From: an uncultured Archangium sp.
Lineage (GTDB): Bacteria > Myxococcota > Myxococcia > Myxococcales > Myxococcaceae
DNA: 61,763 nucleotides
Direction: 5' to 3'
Assembly (NCBI GenBank): GCA_903905455.1
Contig: CAIVGN010000103.1
Location: 1-61,763 of the forward strand
In this document: piece after piece, positions 40,588 to 49,107 of the stretch
Layout of the letters: the number at the start of each line of letters is the position of its first letter
How positions within the stretch are numbered: position 1 is the stretch's first letter
Notes under the pieces: model-generated
Seen by the model: only the letters and a program-made list of their open reading frames with translations
What the model was told of the DNA's origin: nothing
Databases searched by the model: none
Program-made: the position numbers and the translations under genes

Positions 40588-41450
40588 TGCTCACCGGGGC
40601 GCTCCTCACGCTGGTGCTCGCCGCTGACGTGCGGCTCCAGCCCGGCGTGGCGCGCCCCGGAGATGCCGTGCTCGTCGAAGTGACGGGCACCACCGAAGCT
40701 CCGTCAGGCCAACTCGGCTCGACGGAGCTCGTTTTTTTGCCCCTCGGCGCCGCCTGGGTGGCGATCACCGGGCTCTCGGTCGACCAGAAGCCAGGCCCCC
40801 TGCCGCTCGAGGTCGTCGCGAAGACCGGGGCCGGCAAGGAACGGCTCGAGGGCGAGCTGACGGTGCGCAAGCCCGACTTCCGCCGCCGCCAGCTCACGGT
40901 GAGCAAGCGCTTCACCAACCCCTCGAAGAAGGAGCGCCAGTGGTCGGCTGACGACCAGGTCGCCTTCAACCAGGTGCTCGACCGCGACTTCGAGCCGTGG
41001 ACCTTCACCGCGCCCTTCGCCTGGCCGCGCAACGCGGAGGTCACCGCGCCCTTCGGCGACCTGCGGCTGCTCAACGGCAAGAAGCAGAGCCAGCACTTCG
41101 GCACCGATCTCGACGGGAACACCGGAGACCCGGTCTACGCGCCCAACGACGGCGAGGTGGTGCTGGTGCGCGAGTGCTTCGCCTCGGGAGGCACGGTGCT
41201 GGTGCACCACGGCGGGCGGCTCTTCACCGCCTACTTCCACTTCTCCGCGTTCAGCGTGAAGCAGGGAGACCACGTCACCCGTGGCCAACTGCTGGGCAAG
41301 GTCGGCAAGTCAGGCCGCGTGACCGGCCCGCACCTGCACTTCGGGGTGAAGCTCGACGGTCACTGGGTCGACCCCGAGAGCGTGCTGCGGCTCGAGGTGA
41401 GCCTCAGCGATCGACCCACTTCGCCGGGCGCTTCTCCAAAAACGCCGTGA
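40587..41450 (+). CDS. M23-family metallopeptidase (LytM-like endopeptidase)
   Basis: A 287-residue exported peptidase. A short signal peptide (MLTGALLTLVLAA) precedes a beta-rich domain (20-100) and the M23 domain (about 155-275). Zinc ligands H170 and D174 in SQHFGTDLDGN and H251 in GPHLHFGV, with H218 (YFHFS) and H249 as catalytic helpers, all present; it should cleave peptidoglycan cross-links. The ATG overlaps the preceding stop by one base (TGATG); a GTG one codon earlier is also possible. Its last 47 bases overlap the enoyl-CoA hydratase gene on the other strand, and its tail (DRPTSPGASPKTP) is not conserved M23 sequence. Confidence 0.92.
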   Translation: MLTGALLTLVLAADVRLQPGVARPGDAVLVEVTGTTEAPSGQLGSTELVFLPLGAAWVAITGLSVDQKPGPLPLEVVAKTGAGKERLEGELTVRKPDFRRRQLTVSKRFTNPSKKERQWSADDQVAFNQVLDRDFEPWTFTAPFAWPRNAEVTAPFGDLRLLNGKKQSQHFGTDLDGNTGDPVYAPNDGEVVLVRECFASGGTVLVHHGGRLFTAYFHFSAFSVKQGDHVTRGQLLGKVGKSGRVTGPHLHFGVKLDGHWVDPESVLRLEVSLSDRPTSPGASPKTP

Positions 41451-42180
41451 CCCCCTCGGCCGTGTCTTCGCTCAGCACGTTGAGCGAGAGCTGCGCGGCG
41501 AGGAACTCCAGCGACTGACCCAGCGGCAGGTCTTCGGCGGTGAAGAAGCTGCGCCGGCCCAGCGCGAGGATCGAAAGGCTCTTGCCGGCGATCTTCGTGG
41601 CCAGGGCCTTCGTGGCGGCGTCGAGCTCGGCGGCGGGCACCACCTTGTTGACGAGGCCCCACTCGAGGGCCTGCTGCGCCGTGAGCCGGTCTCCGGTGAG
41701 CAGCAGCTCCAGGGCGCGCTTGCGGCCCACGTGCCGCTGGAGGAACGCGAGCACCATCATGGGGAACAGGCCGCGGTCGATCTCCGGGGTGCCGAAGCCG
41801 GCGGCGTCGGAGGCCACCGCGAGATCGCACGCCAGCACCAGCCCCAGCCCGCCAGCGAGCGCGTGGCCGTTGATGCGCGCCACGGTGGGCTTCTTCACCG
41901 TCTGGAACGCGAGCAGCAGCTGCCCGTAGGCCCGCCGCCCGTCGTGCCCCGCGAGGAACCCGTCGCCCGACAGGCCGCCGAGATCACCGCCGGCGCAGAA
42001 CACCCGCGAACCTGCGCCAGTGAGCACGATGCAACGCACCGCCTCGTCGGCTTCGGCGCGCCGGAGCCCGTCCTGGAGCCCCTGCACCACTGCCGCAGAC
42101 AGCGCGTTGCGCGCAGGCTCCCGGTCGATGGTGAGCTGCGCGATGCCGCCGTCGACCTCGTACCGGACCTCTGCGTCCAT
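41404..42180 (-). CDS. Enoyl-CoA hydratase/isomerase family protein
   Basis: A 258-residue crotonase-fold enzyme acting on acyl-CoA. The oxyanion hole loops are FCAGGDLGGL (61-70) and GHALAGGLGLVLACDLA (105-121). Of the two catalytic Glu of rat enoyl-CoA hydratase, the second is kept (E133 in FGTPEIDRGLFP) but the first position is Gly (G113), so simple syn-hydration may be impaired; this FGTPEI..GLFPMM subgroup is widespread and of mixed function. It follows its TetR regulator by 15 bases. Its 3' end overlaps the M23 gene by 47 bases. It is not MenB by sequence. Confidence 0.9.
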   Translation of the reverse strand: MDAEVRYEVDGGIAQLTIDREPARNALSAAVVQGLQDGLRRAEADEAVRCIVLTGAGSRVFCAGGDLGGLSGDGFLAGHDGRRAYGQLLLAFQTVKKPTVARINGHALAGGLGLVLACDLAVASDAAGFGTPEIDRGLFPMMVLAFLQRHVGRKRALELLLTGDRLTAQQALEWGLVNKVVPAAELDAATKALATKIAGKSLSILALGRRSFFTAEDLPLGQSLEFLAAQLSLNVLSEDTAEGVTAFLEKRPAKWVDR

Positions 42181-42195
42181 GGTGTGGCTCCTCTT

Positions 42196-42915
42196 TCAGT
42201 GGCCCGTGCGGGGCAGGCGCGGCTTGCTGGGGGGCTCCACGGCGCGCGGCGCGGAGGCAGGGGCTGCCGCGGCCGGCTGGGCCCCGGTGATGCCGTGCAG
42301 GAAGGTCTCGGTCACCTGGTCGCGGGCCCGGTCGATGGCCGCGTCGTCGCGCTTGTCGACGATGCCCATCACGAAGCTGGTCAGGCCCATCTCGATGCAG
42401 CCAAAGAGCATGGTCGCGCACAGCGTGGGGTCGAGGTGCGCCGGCAGCTCGCCGCGGCGCTGGGCCTCCTCGAACATCTGCGCGGCCGCGACGATCACCT
42501 CGGAGAACGCGCTGCCCCGGTTGACCGCCCCACCCGCCGGGCTGCGCCCCACCTCGAGGATCAACACCTTCACCGCCCGCGGGTCGCGCCGGTACGCCTC
42601 GAAGGCGACGTGCACGATGGCCCGGGTGCGCGCGGCGATGTGCTGGTCGCGCAAGATCTCCGCCTGCACCCGCCCCAGGAACCCGTGCCAGCCGCTCGCG
42701 AAGACCGACTCGAGCAGCTCATCCTTGTTCTTGAAGTAGTGGTACACGAGGCCGTAGGCGACCCCGGCTTCCTTCGCGACGTCCTGGATGCGGCAGCCGT
42801 GGTAGCCCTTGCGCGAAAACACTTCGACCGCCGCCCGGAGAATCACCCGGCGACGGTCGGCTTCACGATCGGCCCGCGACTGGGGCTTCTTTGCTGGCTG
42901 CGCCTTCTCGGCCAC
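42196..42915 (-). CDS. TetR-family transcriptional regulator
   Basis: A 239-residue regulator. The N-terminal HTH (about residues 23-65) reads VILRAAVEVFSRKGYHGCRIQDV, then AKEAGVAYGLVYHYFKNKDELL; the ligand-binding domain follows to about 205, and there is an Ala/Pro-rich basic tail (KPRLPRTGH). It is encoded just upstream of an enoyl-CoA hydratase family gene, so an acyl-CoA-type effector is plausible, like FadR/LiuR-type TetR proteins. A palindrome pair lies 21 bases before its start, suggesting autoregulation. Confidence 0.92.
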   Translation of the reverse strand: MAEKAQPAKKPQSRADREADRRRVILRAAVEVFSRKGYHGCRIQDVAKEAGVAYGLVYHYFKNKDELLESVFASGWHGFLGRVQAEILRDQHIAARTRAIVHVAFEAYRRDPRAVKVLILEVGRSPAGGAVNRGSAFSEVIVAAAQMFEEAQRRGELPAHLDPTLCATMLFGCIEMGLTSFVMGIVDKRDDAAIDRARDQVTETFLHGITGAQPAAAAPASAPRAVEPPSKPRLPRTGH

Positions 42916-42935
42916 GACGGTCTCCCTCGCCGAGG

Positions 42936-42957
42936 CTGGAAATTGATTCCAGAATCA
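42936..42957. promoter_or_regulatory. Overlapping palindromes upstream of the TetR gene (likely operator)
   Basis: CTGGAA-ATTGA-TTCCAG (42936-42952) and TGATTC-CA-GAATCA (42944-42957) are both perfect and share bases. They lie 21 bases upstream of the TetR ATG, in the promoter region of the tetR-hydratase operon. TetR dimers usually bind palindromes of this size next to their own gene. Confidence 0.6.
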
Positions 42958-43006
42958 GCGCGGAGACCCTAGCCGAAACAGGCCCTCGGGCAAGCCCGGC
43001 AAGCGC

Positions 43007-44614
43007 TCACTCGATGGTGCCGGTGATGCTGCCCGCGCTGACCTTGAGGATGTAGTTGTCCGACGGCGCCGAGGTGTAGGTGCACACGATGTTGGCGGAG
43101 AAGGAGATCGCCGGCGTGCGCCGAGGGGCCTGGTCGGCCGGGGGCGCGAGGGGGTCGCGGGCGTCCTTCACCACGAAGCCCAGCAGGTGACCCGCGGGGT
43201 AGGTGAACGCCAGGCCCGAGCCGGTGGTGGCGGCGGCCTTGATGGGCGACTTGTCACCCACTTCGATCTCGCAGTTGTCCGAGTCGCCGTTCTGCGCGAT
43301 CGAGTTGAACCAGGGGTCGGCGATGAACGCGGTGACCGTGGTCGGAGGACCGGCCGCGGCGCAGAACGAGCCGCTGCCCGGGCACACCAGGTTGACGGTC
43401 GCGGGGTCGGCCTTGCTGTAGGTGGGCCGGTGACCGACGACGCCGGGCACGTTGGGCAGCGTGTCCTCGAGGGCCGGAGCGCCCGTCCACAGCAGGCGCT
43501 CCTGGCGCCAGATGAGCGTGTTCGCGTCCCACTTGCCGTTCGCGCCGTTCCACTTGCGATCGCCGTTGATGTCGATGAAGCGCTCGTTCGAGTCCCAGGT
43601 GCCGTTGTCGTTGTTGTCCACGAAGGGCTCGGTCAAGTCGTCGTAGTCTTCACCCTCGTCGTACTGGGCATTGTTGTTGGTGTCGGTGAAGCCCTCTTCG
43701 CCGGACGTCACGGCAATCATGCTCACCAGGTTGTCGCGCGGGTTGTTCTCGAACGGGCCCAACCCGTCAGGCTTGCGGCGGATCGGGTCGGGGCGGCGCG
43801 GCTCCTTCAGGTTGTAGGCGGTCGGGTTGCCGCTGCGCGCCAGCAAGAGGGGGTCTTCGATCCAGTTGAAGGGGTGCATCCACAGGGGGGCGAGGAACTC
43901 CCCCGTCTGGATCGGGTCGTTGTGCAGGATGCCCTTGGGCACCCAGGTGAACTGGTCCGGAGTCACGTCCTGCGGCAGGGGCAGCGAGGTCTTGTAGAGC
44001 ACCGTCGCGTCACCCACGAGGTTCGACTTCGAGATCTCGGAGGGGCCGATGGCGCCGGCCTCGGTGAGGAACGACACGAGGGCCTCGGTGACGCCGTCGC
44101 CGTTGCGGTCGGCGACGTGGGCCGTGCAGTCGATGGCCGAGCCGGCGATCAGGTGCCGGGTGGGATCGTAGGCGCCGATGGCGTGACGACCGCCGGAGCC
44201 CTTGCCCGCGAGGGGGCCACACTGGAAGGTCAACTGGCGGCCGTTGGGCACCGTGCCGGCGAAGGTGATCGGCGGAGTGACGACCTGCTTGTCACCCGAA
44301 GTGGCGACGACGATCACCGAGTTGACCCGGTTGGTGGCGACGATCTGCGTCTCGGCATAGCCGCTGCCGCGAATCGACACCGCCGTCGTGGGGCTGATGG
44401 TCACCCCGTTGGACTCGGACTGGAACTTGAACGTGACATTCGAGCCGGCGAGCGGAATGCCGCGCGAATCGAGGAGGCGAAAACGCACCGTCGCCACGTC
44501 GCCGATCTTCGGCTGCGCCGGGAGCACCTCGACGAACTCCATGACCGCGGGGCCGGTAGACCCGCACGCCGACAACACACCCACAGCCAGCACCACCAAC
44601 AGGCGCATGCGCAT
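43007..44614 (-). CDS. Large lipoprotein with Ig-like domain and Asp/Asn-rich calcium-loop repeats
   Basis: A 535-residue secreted protein. Lipobox VGVLSAC follows a basic start (MRMRLLVV); ATG 44614 is preferred because AGGGAG precedes it by about nine bases, although upstream starts exist to 44686. Residues about 25-115 form an invasin/Big_1-like Ig domain (KIGDVATVRFRLLDSRGIPL, then GSNVTFKF). Residues about 330-400 hold thrombospondin-3/EF-hand-like loops (FTDTNNNAQYDEGEDY, FVDNNDNGTWDSNERF, FIDINGDRKWN) that should bind calcium. The rest is Cys-poor beta structure. Likely on the outer membrane surface; partner unknown. Confidence 0.82.
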   Translation of the reverse strand: MRMRLLVVLAVGVLSACGSTGPAVMEFVEVLPAQPKIGDVATVRFRLLDSRGIPLAGSNVTFKFQSESNGVTISPTTAVSIRGSGYAETQIVATNRVNSVIVVATSGDKQVVTPPITFAGTVPNGRQLTFQCGPLAGKGSGGRHAIGAYDPTRHLIAGSAIDCTAHVADRNGDGVTEALVSFLTEAGAIGPSEISKSNLVGDATVLYKTSLPLPQDVTPDQFTWVPKGILHNDPIQTGEFLAPLWMHPFNWIEDPLLLARSGNPTAYNLKEPRRPDPIRRKPDGLGPFENNPRDNLVSMIAVTSGEEGFTDTNNNAQYDEGEDYDDLTEPFVDNNDNGTWDSNERFIDINGDRKWNGANGKWDANTLIWRQERLLWTGAPALEDTLPNVPGVVGHRPTYSKADPATVNLVCPGSGSFCAAAGPPTTVTAFIADPWFNSIAQNGDSDNCEIEVGDKSPIKAAATTGSGLAFTYPAGHLLGFVVKDARDPLAPPADQAPRRTPAISFSANIVCTYTSAPSDNYILKVSAGSITGTIE

Positions 44615-44700
44615 TCGCTTCGACTCCCTGGTCATTCGAGGGAAAACCTGAGGGCGCATTGTCGAAGCCCGGTGTCGGCGGGTCAAGGGAACTCGGTGGG

Positions 44701-47223
44701 TTACCGCGTGCCGATCGACCCAAAACGCGACACCGAGACGCTGAAGCCGACGTTGGGAAACGCGACCCGGGGGAACAACGACTGGTTGGCGTAGATGTCG
44801 ACCCGCCAGCAGTCACAGGCGGGGGTCAACCCGACGCTCACCGTGTGCTGGGTGAAGGTCAGCTCCGGCTTGCCGGTGTAGCCAAACAGGGGCCCCAGGG
44901 GCCGCTGCTCGGCGACCAGTGCGTCGTAGCGCAAGCCGATGGGCCCGAAGTCCCAGCGGGCGCCGAAGGTGAGCTGCTGCACCCGGGTCGACGAGGTGAA
45001 GCCGCGGTCGATGAGGAACAACAGGTCGAGCGGCTGCCGCGAGCGGGCCGTGCCTTCCATCAACAGGTTCTCGTAGGCCACGTAGGCGCCGTGGCCCCGG
45101 TAGTCGTCGAGATCGACGCGCCCGCCCACGCGGGTGATGCCGGTCAGGATGGGCGTGCCGTTGGACGCCAACCGCGTCGCCAGGGGGTCGAGGCGCATCT
45201 GCCCCGAGGCCGAGAACCAGGCGACGCGCGCGGTGAAGCGCCCGTAGGACTCGCCGATCGTCGGCGTGAGGTGCGCGTAGTCCGCGCCGGAGAGCTCGAA
45301 ACCCTGCCCCAGGTCGAGCCGCAGGTGCTCGGTGCCGTCGCGGCCCATCAACCGCTGGCGCAGCTCGAGCACGCCCTGGAACCGAGGCGTGATGTCGGGC
45401 ACCGCGGCGTCGATCTGATCGTAGGCCACGGGGGCGGCCGTCTTCGGCGCCAGGCTCGAACCCGTCGAGCCCTCGAAGCCCACGGGCAACGCCCTCAGCT
45501 CGGCGCGGGGCTGCACCACGTGCCGCAGCGCCCCCGCGGAGAATCCCCGGGAGACTTCCGTCTCGAGCAGGCCGCCGAGCAACAGGTAGCCGCGGCTCCA
45601 GGTGCGCCCGCTCGCCTCGCCGGCCCACGCGAGCTGACGCCAGGCCGCGGTGAGCCGGCCGGTGAAGGCGCCCAGCGGCTGCGCCGAAAGGGACAGCGTG
45701 GGCAGCACCATCAGGCGATCCCGCGCCTCGCGTTCGCCGAGGTTCCACAGGCGGTTGCCCACGCCGTTGCGCGCCGCGCCGGCCGAGGGCGAGAAGAGCC
45801 GGTCCACGGACTCCTTGAAGGTGATGGGCGAGATCGCCCCTTCGTTCGCCGCGCTGCCCTCGTCGCCGGTGAGCGAGAAGAGCGGCGCGAGGCGCGAGGC
45901 CTCGCCTTCGAGCGAGAAGCGCAGGGGCCCGAGGAGCCCGGTGGGGGTCCACCCGAAGGTGATCACCGGCAACCGCTGCAGCGTGCCCGGGCCGAAGGGG
46001 CCCAGGGTGCGCCGCGCGTTGGGCGTCTGCTGGTCGAGCAGCGTGCCGTTGCCCAGCCAGTCGTAGCCCCACTGGATGTCCTGGCGCAGCCCGACGTCGA
46101 GGCCGACGTAGTGATCCTCGCCCCGGTGGAACACGGTCGCCGAGCTGCGCAGGTAGGTCGCGCTGCTGGCGATCACGTCGACGGTGAGGTCGCGGTTGTA
46201 GTCGCCGTCGGAGTGGCCGTTGAAGTCGACCCGCGTGCCGAAGCCGTGGTCGAAGTCCTGGGTGTGCTGCCAGGCGAGCTCACCGCGCCAGCCACGCACC
46301 GAGCCGAGCTCGCGCAGGGCGGCGTTCTCCACGTCGCGCCGGGTGCGGAAGTCGTAGAGCAACCCCAGCACCACCCTGCCCGCCGACCGCGACGACGCCG
46401 CGTACCGGAACTCGGTGCCCAGCTTCGGGCCCGCCACGCCGGTGGCGCCGGTGCCGCCGGTGAAGAAGCCCGGGGTGAGCGTGACGTCGGCGCTGCGGCC
46501 CAGGGTGACGAAGACCGGCTGCTCGAGCGAGAAGCCGTTGAGCGGCGCGTAGTTGGGCCGGGTGAAGAGCAGCCCGCTCATGCGATCGGTCAAGGGCAGC
46601 GAGATCCACGGCAGCCACAGCACCGGCACATGCTTGACGCGCACCACCGCGCCCGTGAGGGCCACGCGCTCGGCCTGGGTGTCGATGGTGGCCACCGACG
46701 AGCTGATGGACCACGAGGGGTTCTTGAAGTCGCACTCGCAGGGCACGAGATCGAGCTCCTCCACCGTCCACCGCGTGCCCTCGCGGGTGAGGTGGTTGCC
46801 CTGCAGCAGCGCCTGGGTGGTGCCCGCGTGCTCGACCTTCTCGGCGGTGTCGGCGGCGAGGAAGGCCTCGCGCGAGACGTCCTTCTTCGAGAACGCCTGG
46901 CCGTCGTAGAGGAAGACCTCGCGCACCTCCTGGGCCTCGTCCATGCGCAGGGTCATCAGGTCGGCCACCACGGCGATCTTCCCGCCCTGGGTCAGCCGCG
47001 CGACGACGTGCCCGGTGGCCGTGGCCACGCTGCGCAGCTTGTCGTAGACGATGCGATCGGCGTCGATGGCCGAGCTCTCGGTCACCAGCTTGGCGCGGCC
47101 CTCGGCAGTGGTGATCTCGCGCTGGCCGTCGTGGAGCATGCGCTCCGCGGTGATCTCGATCTCCGACGTCGTGGCCGGTTCCGGCGAGGCCGCGATCGTC
47201 AGTGCCAACCACAGCCCGAGCAT
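44701..47223 (-). CDS. lptD: LPS-assembly protein LptD
   Basis: Outer-membrane beta-barrel that inserts LPS delivered by the Lpt bridge. The 840 residues include a signal peptide (MLGLWLALTIAASP), an OstA/LptA-like jellyroll at about 22-190 (EITAERMLHDGQREITTAEG, ADRIVYDKLRSVATATGHVV), then the C-terminal barrel with LWLPWISLPLTDRMSGLLFTRP typical of LptD. Cysteine pairs C162/C164 (PCECDF) and C803/C805 (ACDCW) match the positions where E. coli LptD forms its inter-domain disulfides. It is 16 bases downstream of the AMIN-domain gene, so co-transcribed. Confirms a Gram-negative LPS-bearing envelope. Confidence 0.93.
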   Translation of the reverse strand: MLGLWLALTIAASPEPATTSEIEITAERMLHDGQREITTAEGRAKLVTESSAIDADRIVYDKLRSVATATGHVVARLTQGGKIAVVADLMTLRMDEAQEVREVFLYDGQAFSKKDVSREAFLAADTAEKVEHAGTTQALLQGNHLTREGTRWTVEELDLVPCECDFKNPSWSISSSVATIDTQAERVALTGAVVRVKHVPVLWLPWISLPLTDRMSGLLFTRPNYAPLNGFSLEQPVFVTLGRSADVTLTPGFFTGGTGATGVAGPKLGTEFRYAASSRSAGRVVLGLLYDFRTRRDVENAALRELGSVRGWRGELAWQHTQDFDHGFGTRVDFNGHSDGDYNRDLTVDVIASSATYLRSSATVFHRGEDHYVGLDVGLRQDIQWGYDWLGNGTLLDQQTPNARRTLGPFGPGTLQRLPVITFGWTPTGLLGPLRFSLEGEASRLAPLFSLTGDEGSAANEGAISPITFKESVDRLFSPSAGAARNGVGNRLWNLGEREARDRLMVLPTLSLSAQPLGAFTGRLTAAWRQLAWAGEASGRTWSRGYLLLGGLLETEVSRGFSAGALRHVVQPRAELRALPVGFEGSTGSSLAPKTAAPVAYDQIDAAVPDITPRFQGVLELRQRLMGRDGTEHLRLDLGQGFELSGADYAHLTPTIGESYGRFTARVAWFSASGQMRLDPLATRLASNGTPILTGITRVGGRVDLDDYRGHGAYVAYENLLMEGTARSRQPLDLLFLIDRGFTSSTRVQQLTFGARWDFGPIGLRYDALVAEQRPLGPLFGYTGKPELTFTQHTVSVGLTPACDCWRVDIYANQSLFPRVAFPNVGFSVSVSRFGSIGTR

Positions 47224-47239
47224 GAGGGCCCGGCTTGTC

Positions 47240-49063
47240 TCACTCGGGGCGTTCGAATTCCAGCGTCAGCTCATTGCCCGACTGGCTGGCCCGGTAGGCC
47301 ACGGCCTTCTTGAGGGTGATGGTCACCTTCACGCCGTTGGCCTGCTCCTCGGGCCGCACCAGCGAGACGGCCGTGTCGAAGAACGAGGCGTCGATGATGC
47401 GCTGGTTGTTGGGGAGGCTGATCACCGTGTTCTCGAGGGTGATCACCACCTGGCGCTCGCTGTCCTCGCCCACGCGGTAGTGCACTGGCGACGAGGTGCG
47501 GAAGAAGATGCGCCCCACTCCCTCGTCCTGCTTGAAGCCCACGAAGGTCATGCGGGCCTGCTTGCCGGCGGCGGCGAGCTCCGAGGGCGACGGGGTGTTG
47601 GCGGCGGCGGTCTCGAGATCCTTCTGGCGGCGGGCGCGGTCCTGCTCCTTGCTGGCCACCCGCTGCGCCTCGGCGAGCTTCCTGGCGTCGGCCTCCGCGG
47701 CGGCCTTCTGTTCCCGCTCGGCCTTGCGCTCGGCCTCGGCGCGCTGGCGCTGGGCGACCTCGGCCTGTTCGCGCAGGCGCTTCTCTTCGGCAGCCCGCTT
47801 CTTCGAGCTCATCGAGGCCAGGCGCCTGGCCTCCTTCGCCGCGGCCTCGGCCTCGAGCTGCGCGACCCGCTCGGCCTCCTCGCGCTCTTCCTTCTCGCGA
47901 GCCGCGCGGGCCCGGTCGGCCTTCTGCTGCTGCTTGCGCTCGAGCTCGGCCCGGGCGCGATCGGCCTTCTCCTGCTTCTTGCGCTCCAGCTCCGCGAGGG
48001 CCTGCGCTTCGTGCTCCTGCTTCTGACGCTCCAGCTCCGCGCGGGCCTGCGCCTCCTGCTCCTGCTTCTGCTTCTGGCGCTCGAGGTCGGCGCGGGCCTG
48101 CGCCTCCTTCTCACGGCGCTCCTGCTCGGCGGCTTCGGCGCGGGCCTGGGCCTCGGCCTTCTTGCGCTCGGCGTCTTCCCGCGCGGCCTGGCGCTCGGCG
48201 GCAATGCGGGCCTCCGACTCCTTGCGCTTGAGCTCGGCGAGCTCCTTCGCCTTGCGCTCCGCGTCCTCCTTCGCGATGCGCTCCGCTTCGGCCTTCTCGC
48301 GGGCCACGCGGTCCTTCTCTTCCTTCTCCGCCGCCAGCTTCGCCAGGCGCTCGTCCTCGGCCTTCTTCTTCGCCTCCTCGGCCGCGAGCTTCTTGCGCTC
48401 GGACTCTTCCTTCGCGAGGCGCTCCTGGGTGGCCTTCTCCCGGGCGACGCGCTCCTTGTCCTGCTGCTCGGCGGTCAGCCTGGCGACGCGCGCGGCCTCG
48501 GCTTCCTGCTTGAGGCGCTCGGCCTCGGCGCGGGCAGCCCGGTCCTTCTCCTCGCGCTCGGCGCGATCCTTCTCGGCGCGGGCGCGCTCTTCAGCGTCCT
48601 TCGCGGCGCGGGCGGCCTTCTCGGCCTCCTGGCGCTCGGCGATGAGCTTCTGCTGCTGCTTGGGATCTGCCGGGAGCTTCACCACCAGCGAGGTCCCGGT
48701 GCTGACGATGTCGGTCTCCAGCTCGCGCTCGAAGCCGATGAGGATGCGCGCGATGGCCGCCGACTCGGAGCCGTAGCTCGCGGTCTTGATGGCGGTGATC
48801 GTGCCGTCGCCCACCTTCAACTCCTTGGGCACGTCCACGAAGACGGCCTCGGACACGTCGATGACCAGCCGCGGCGGGTCCGAGAGCGTGAAGGTGGTGA
48901 AGTTGGGGCGGCGGCTCCCGGTGATCTCCACCGCGGTACCCTTCACCTCGATCTTCGTGATCGAGTTGAGCTGCACCCGGTCCTGCCCCGAGGCTGCGAG
49001 CGGCTGGAAGACCATCGCCAGGGTCAGCCACCCCGAAAGCACGTGCCGGAGCTGTCTCATCAT
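47240..49063 (-). CDS. AMIN-domain protein with long charged helical middle
   Basis: A 607-residue periplasmic protein. The signal peptide ends near FQPLAASGQ; residues about 30-130 are an AMIN domain (ITKIEVKGTAVEITGSRRPN, PPRLVIDVSEAVF, ARILIGFERELE), which binds peptidoglycan and targets secretins or amidases. Residues about 135-500 are Glu/Ala/Lys/Arg-rich (ERQEAEKAARAAKDAEERAR type), a very long charged helix. The last 100 residues form a second AMIN-like domain (YRVGEDSERQVVITLENTVI, VTITLKKAVAYRASQ). So two wall-binding ends joined by a rod; a spacer or tether role is inference. Starts at one of two ATGs (49063, 49060). Confidence 0.85.
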   Translation of the reverse strand: MMRQLRHVLSGWLTLAMVFQPLAASGQDRVQLNSITKIEVKGTAVEITGSRRPNFTTFTLSDPPRLVIDVSEAVFVDVPKELKVGDGTITAIKTASYGSESAAIARILIGFERELETDIVSTGTSLVVKLPADPKQQQKLIAERQEAEKAARAAKDAEERARAEKDRAEREEKDRAARAEAERLKQEAEAARVARLTAEQQDKERVAREKATQERLAKEESERKKLAAEEAKKKAEDERLAKLAAEKEEKDRVAREKAEAERIAKEDAERKAKELAELKRKESEARIAAERQAAREDAERKKAEAQARAEAAEQERREKEAQARADLERQKQKQEQEAQARAELERQKQEHEAQALAELERKKQEKADRARAELERKQQQKADRARAAREKEEREEAERVAQLEAEAAAKEARRLASMSSKKRAAEEKRLREQAEVAQRQRAEAERKAEREQKAAAEADARKLAEAQRVASKEQDRARRQKDLETAAANTPSPSELAAAGKQARMTFVGFKQDEGVGRIFFRTSSPVHYRVGEDSERQVVITLENTVISLPNNQRIIDASFFDTAVSLVRPEEQANGVKVTITLKKAVAYRASQSGNELTLEFERPE

Positions 49064-49107
49064 GTAGCACCGTACCAACCACGCACGGCTGCTCCACTTT
49101 TCGACCG

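Noticed and set aside
41404-42180. menB (naphthoate synthase)
   Set aside because: It lacks MenB-specific features such as the SGGDQ segment and longer C-terminus, and it is paired with a TetR gene 14 kb from the men locus.
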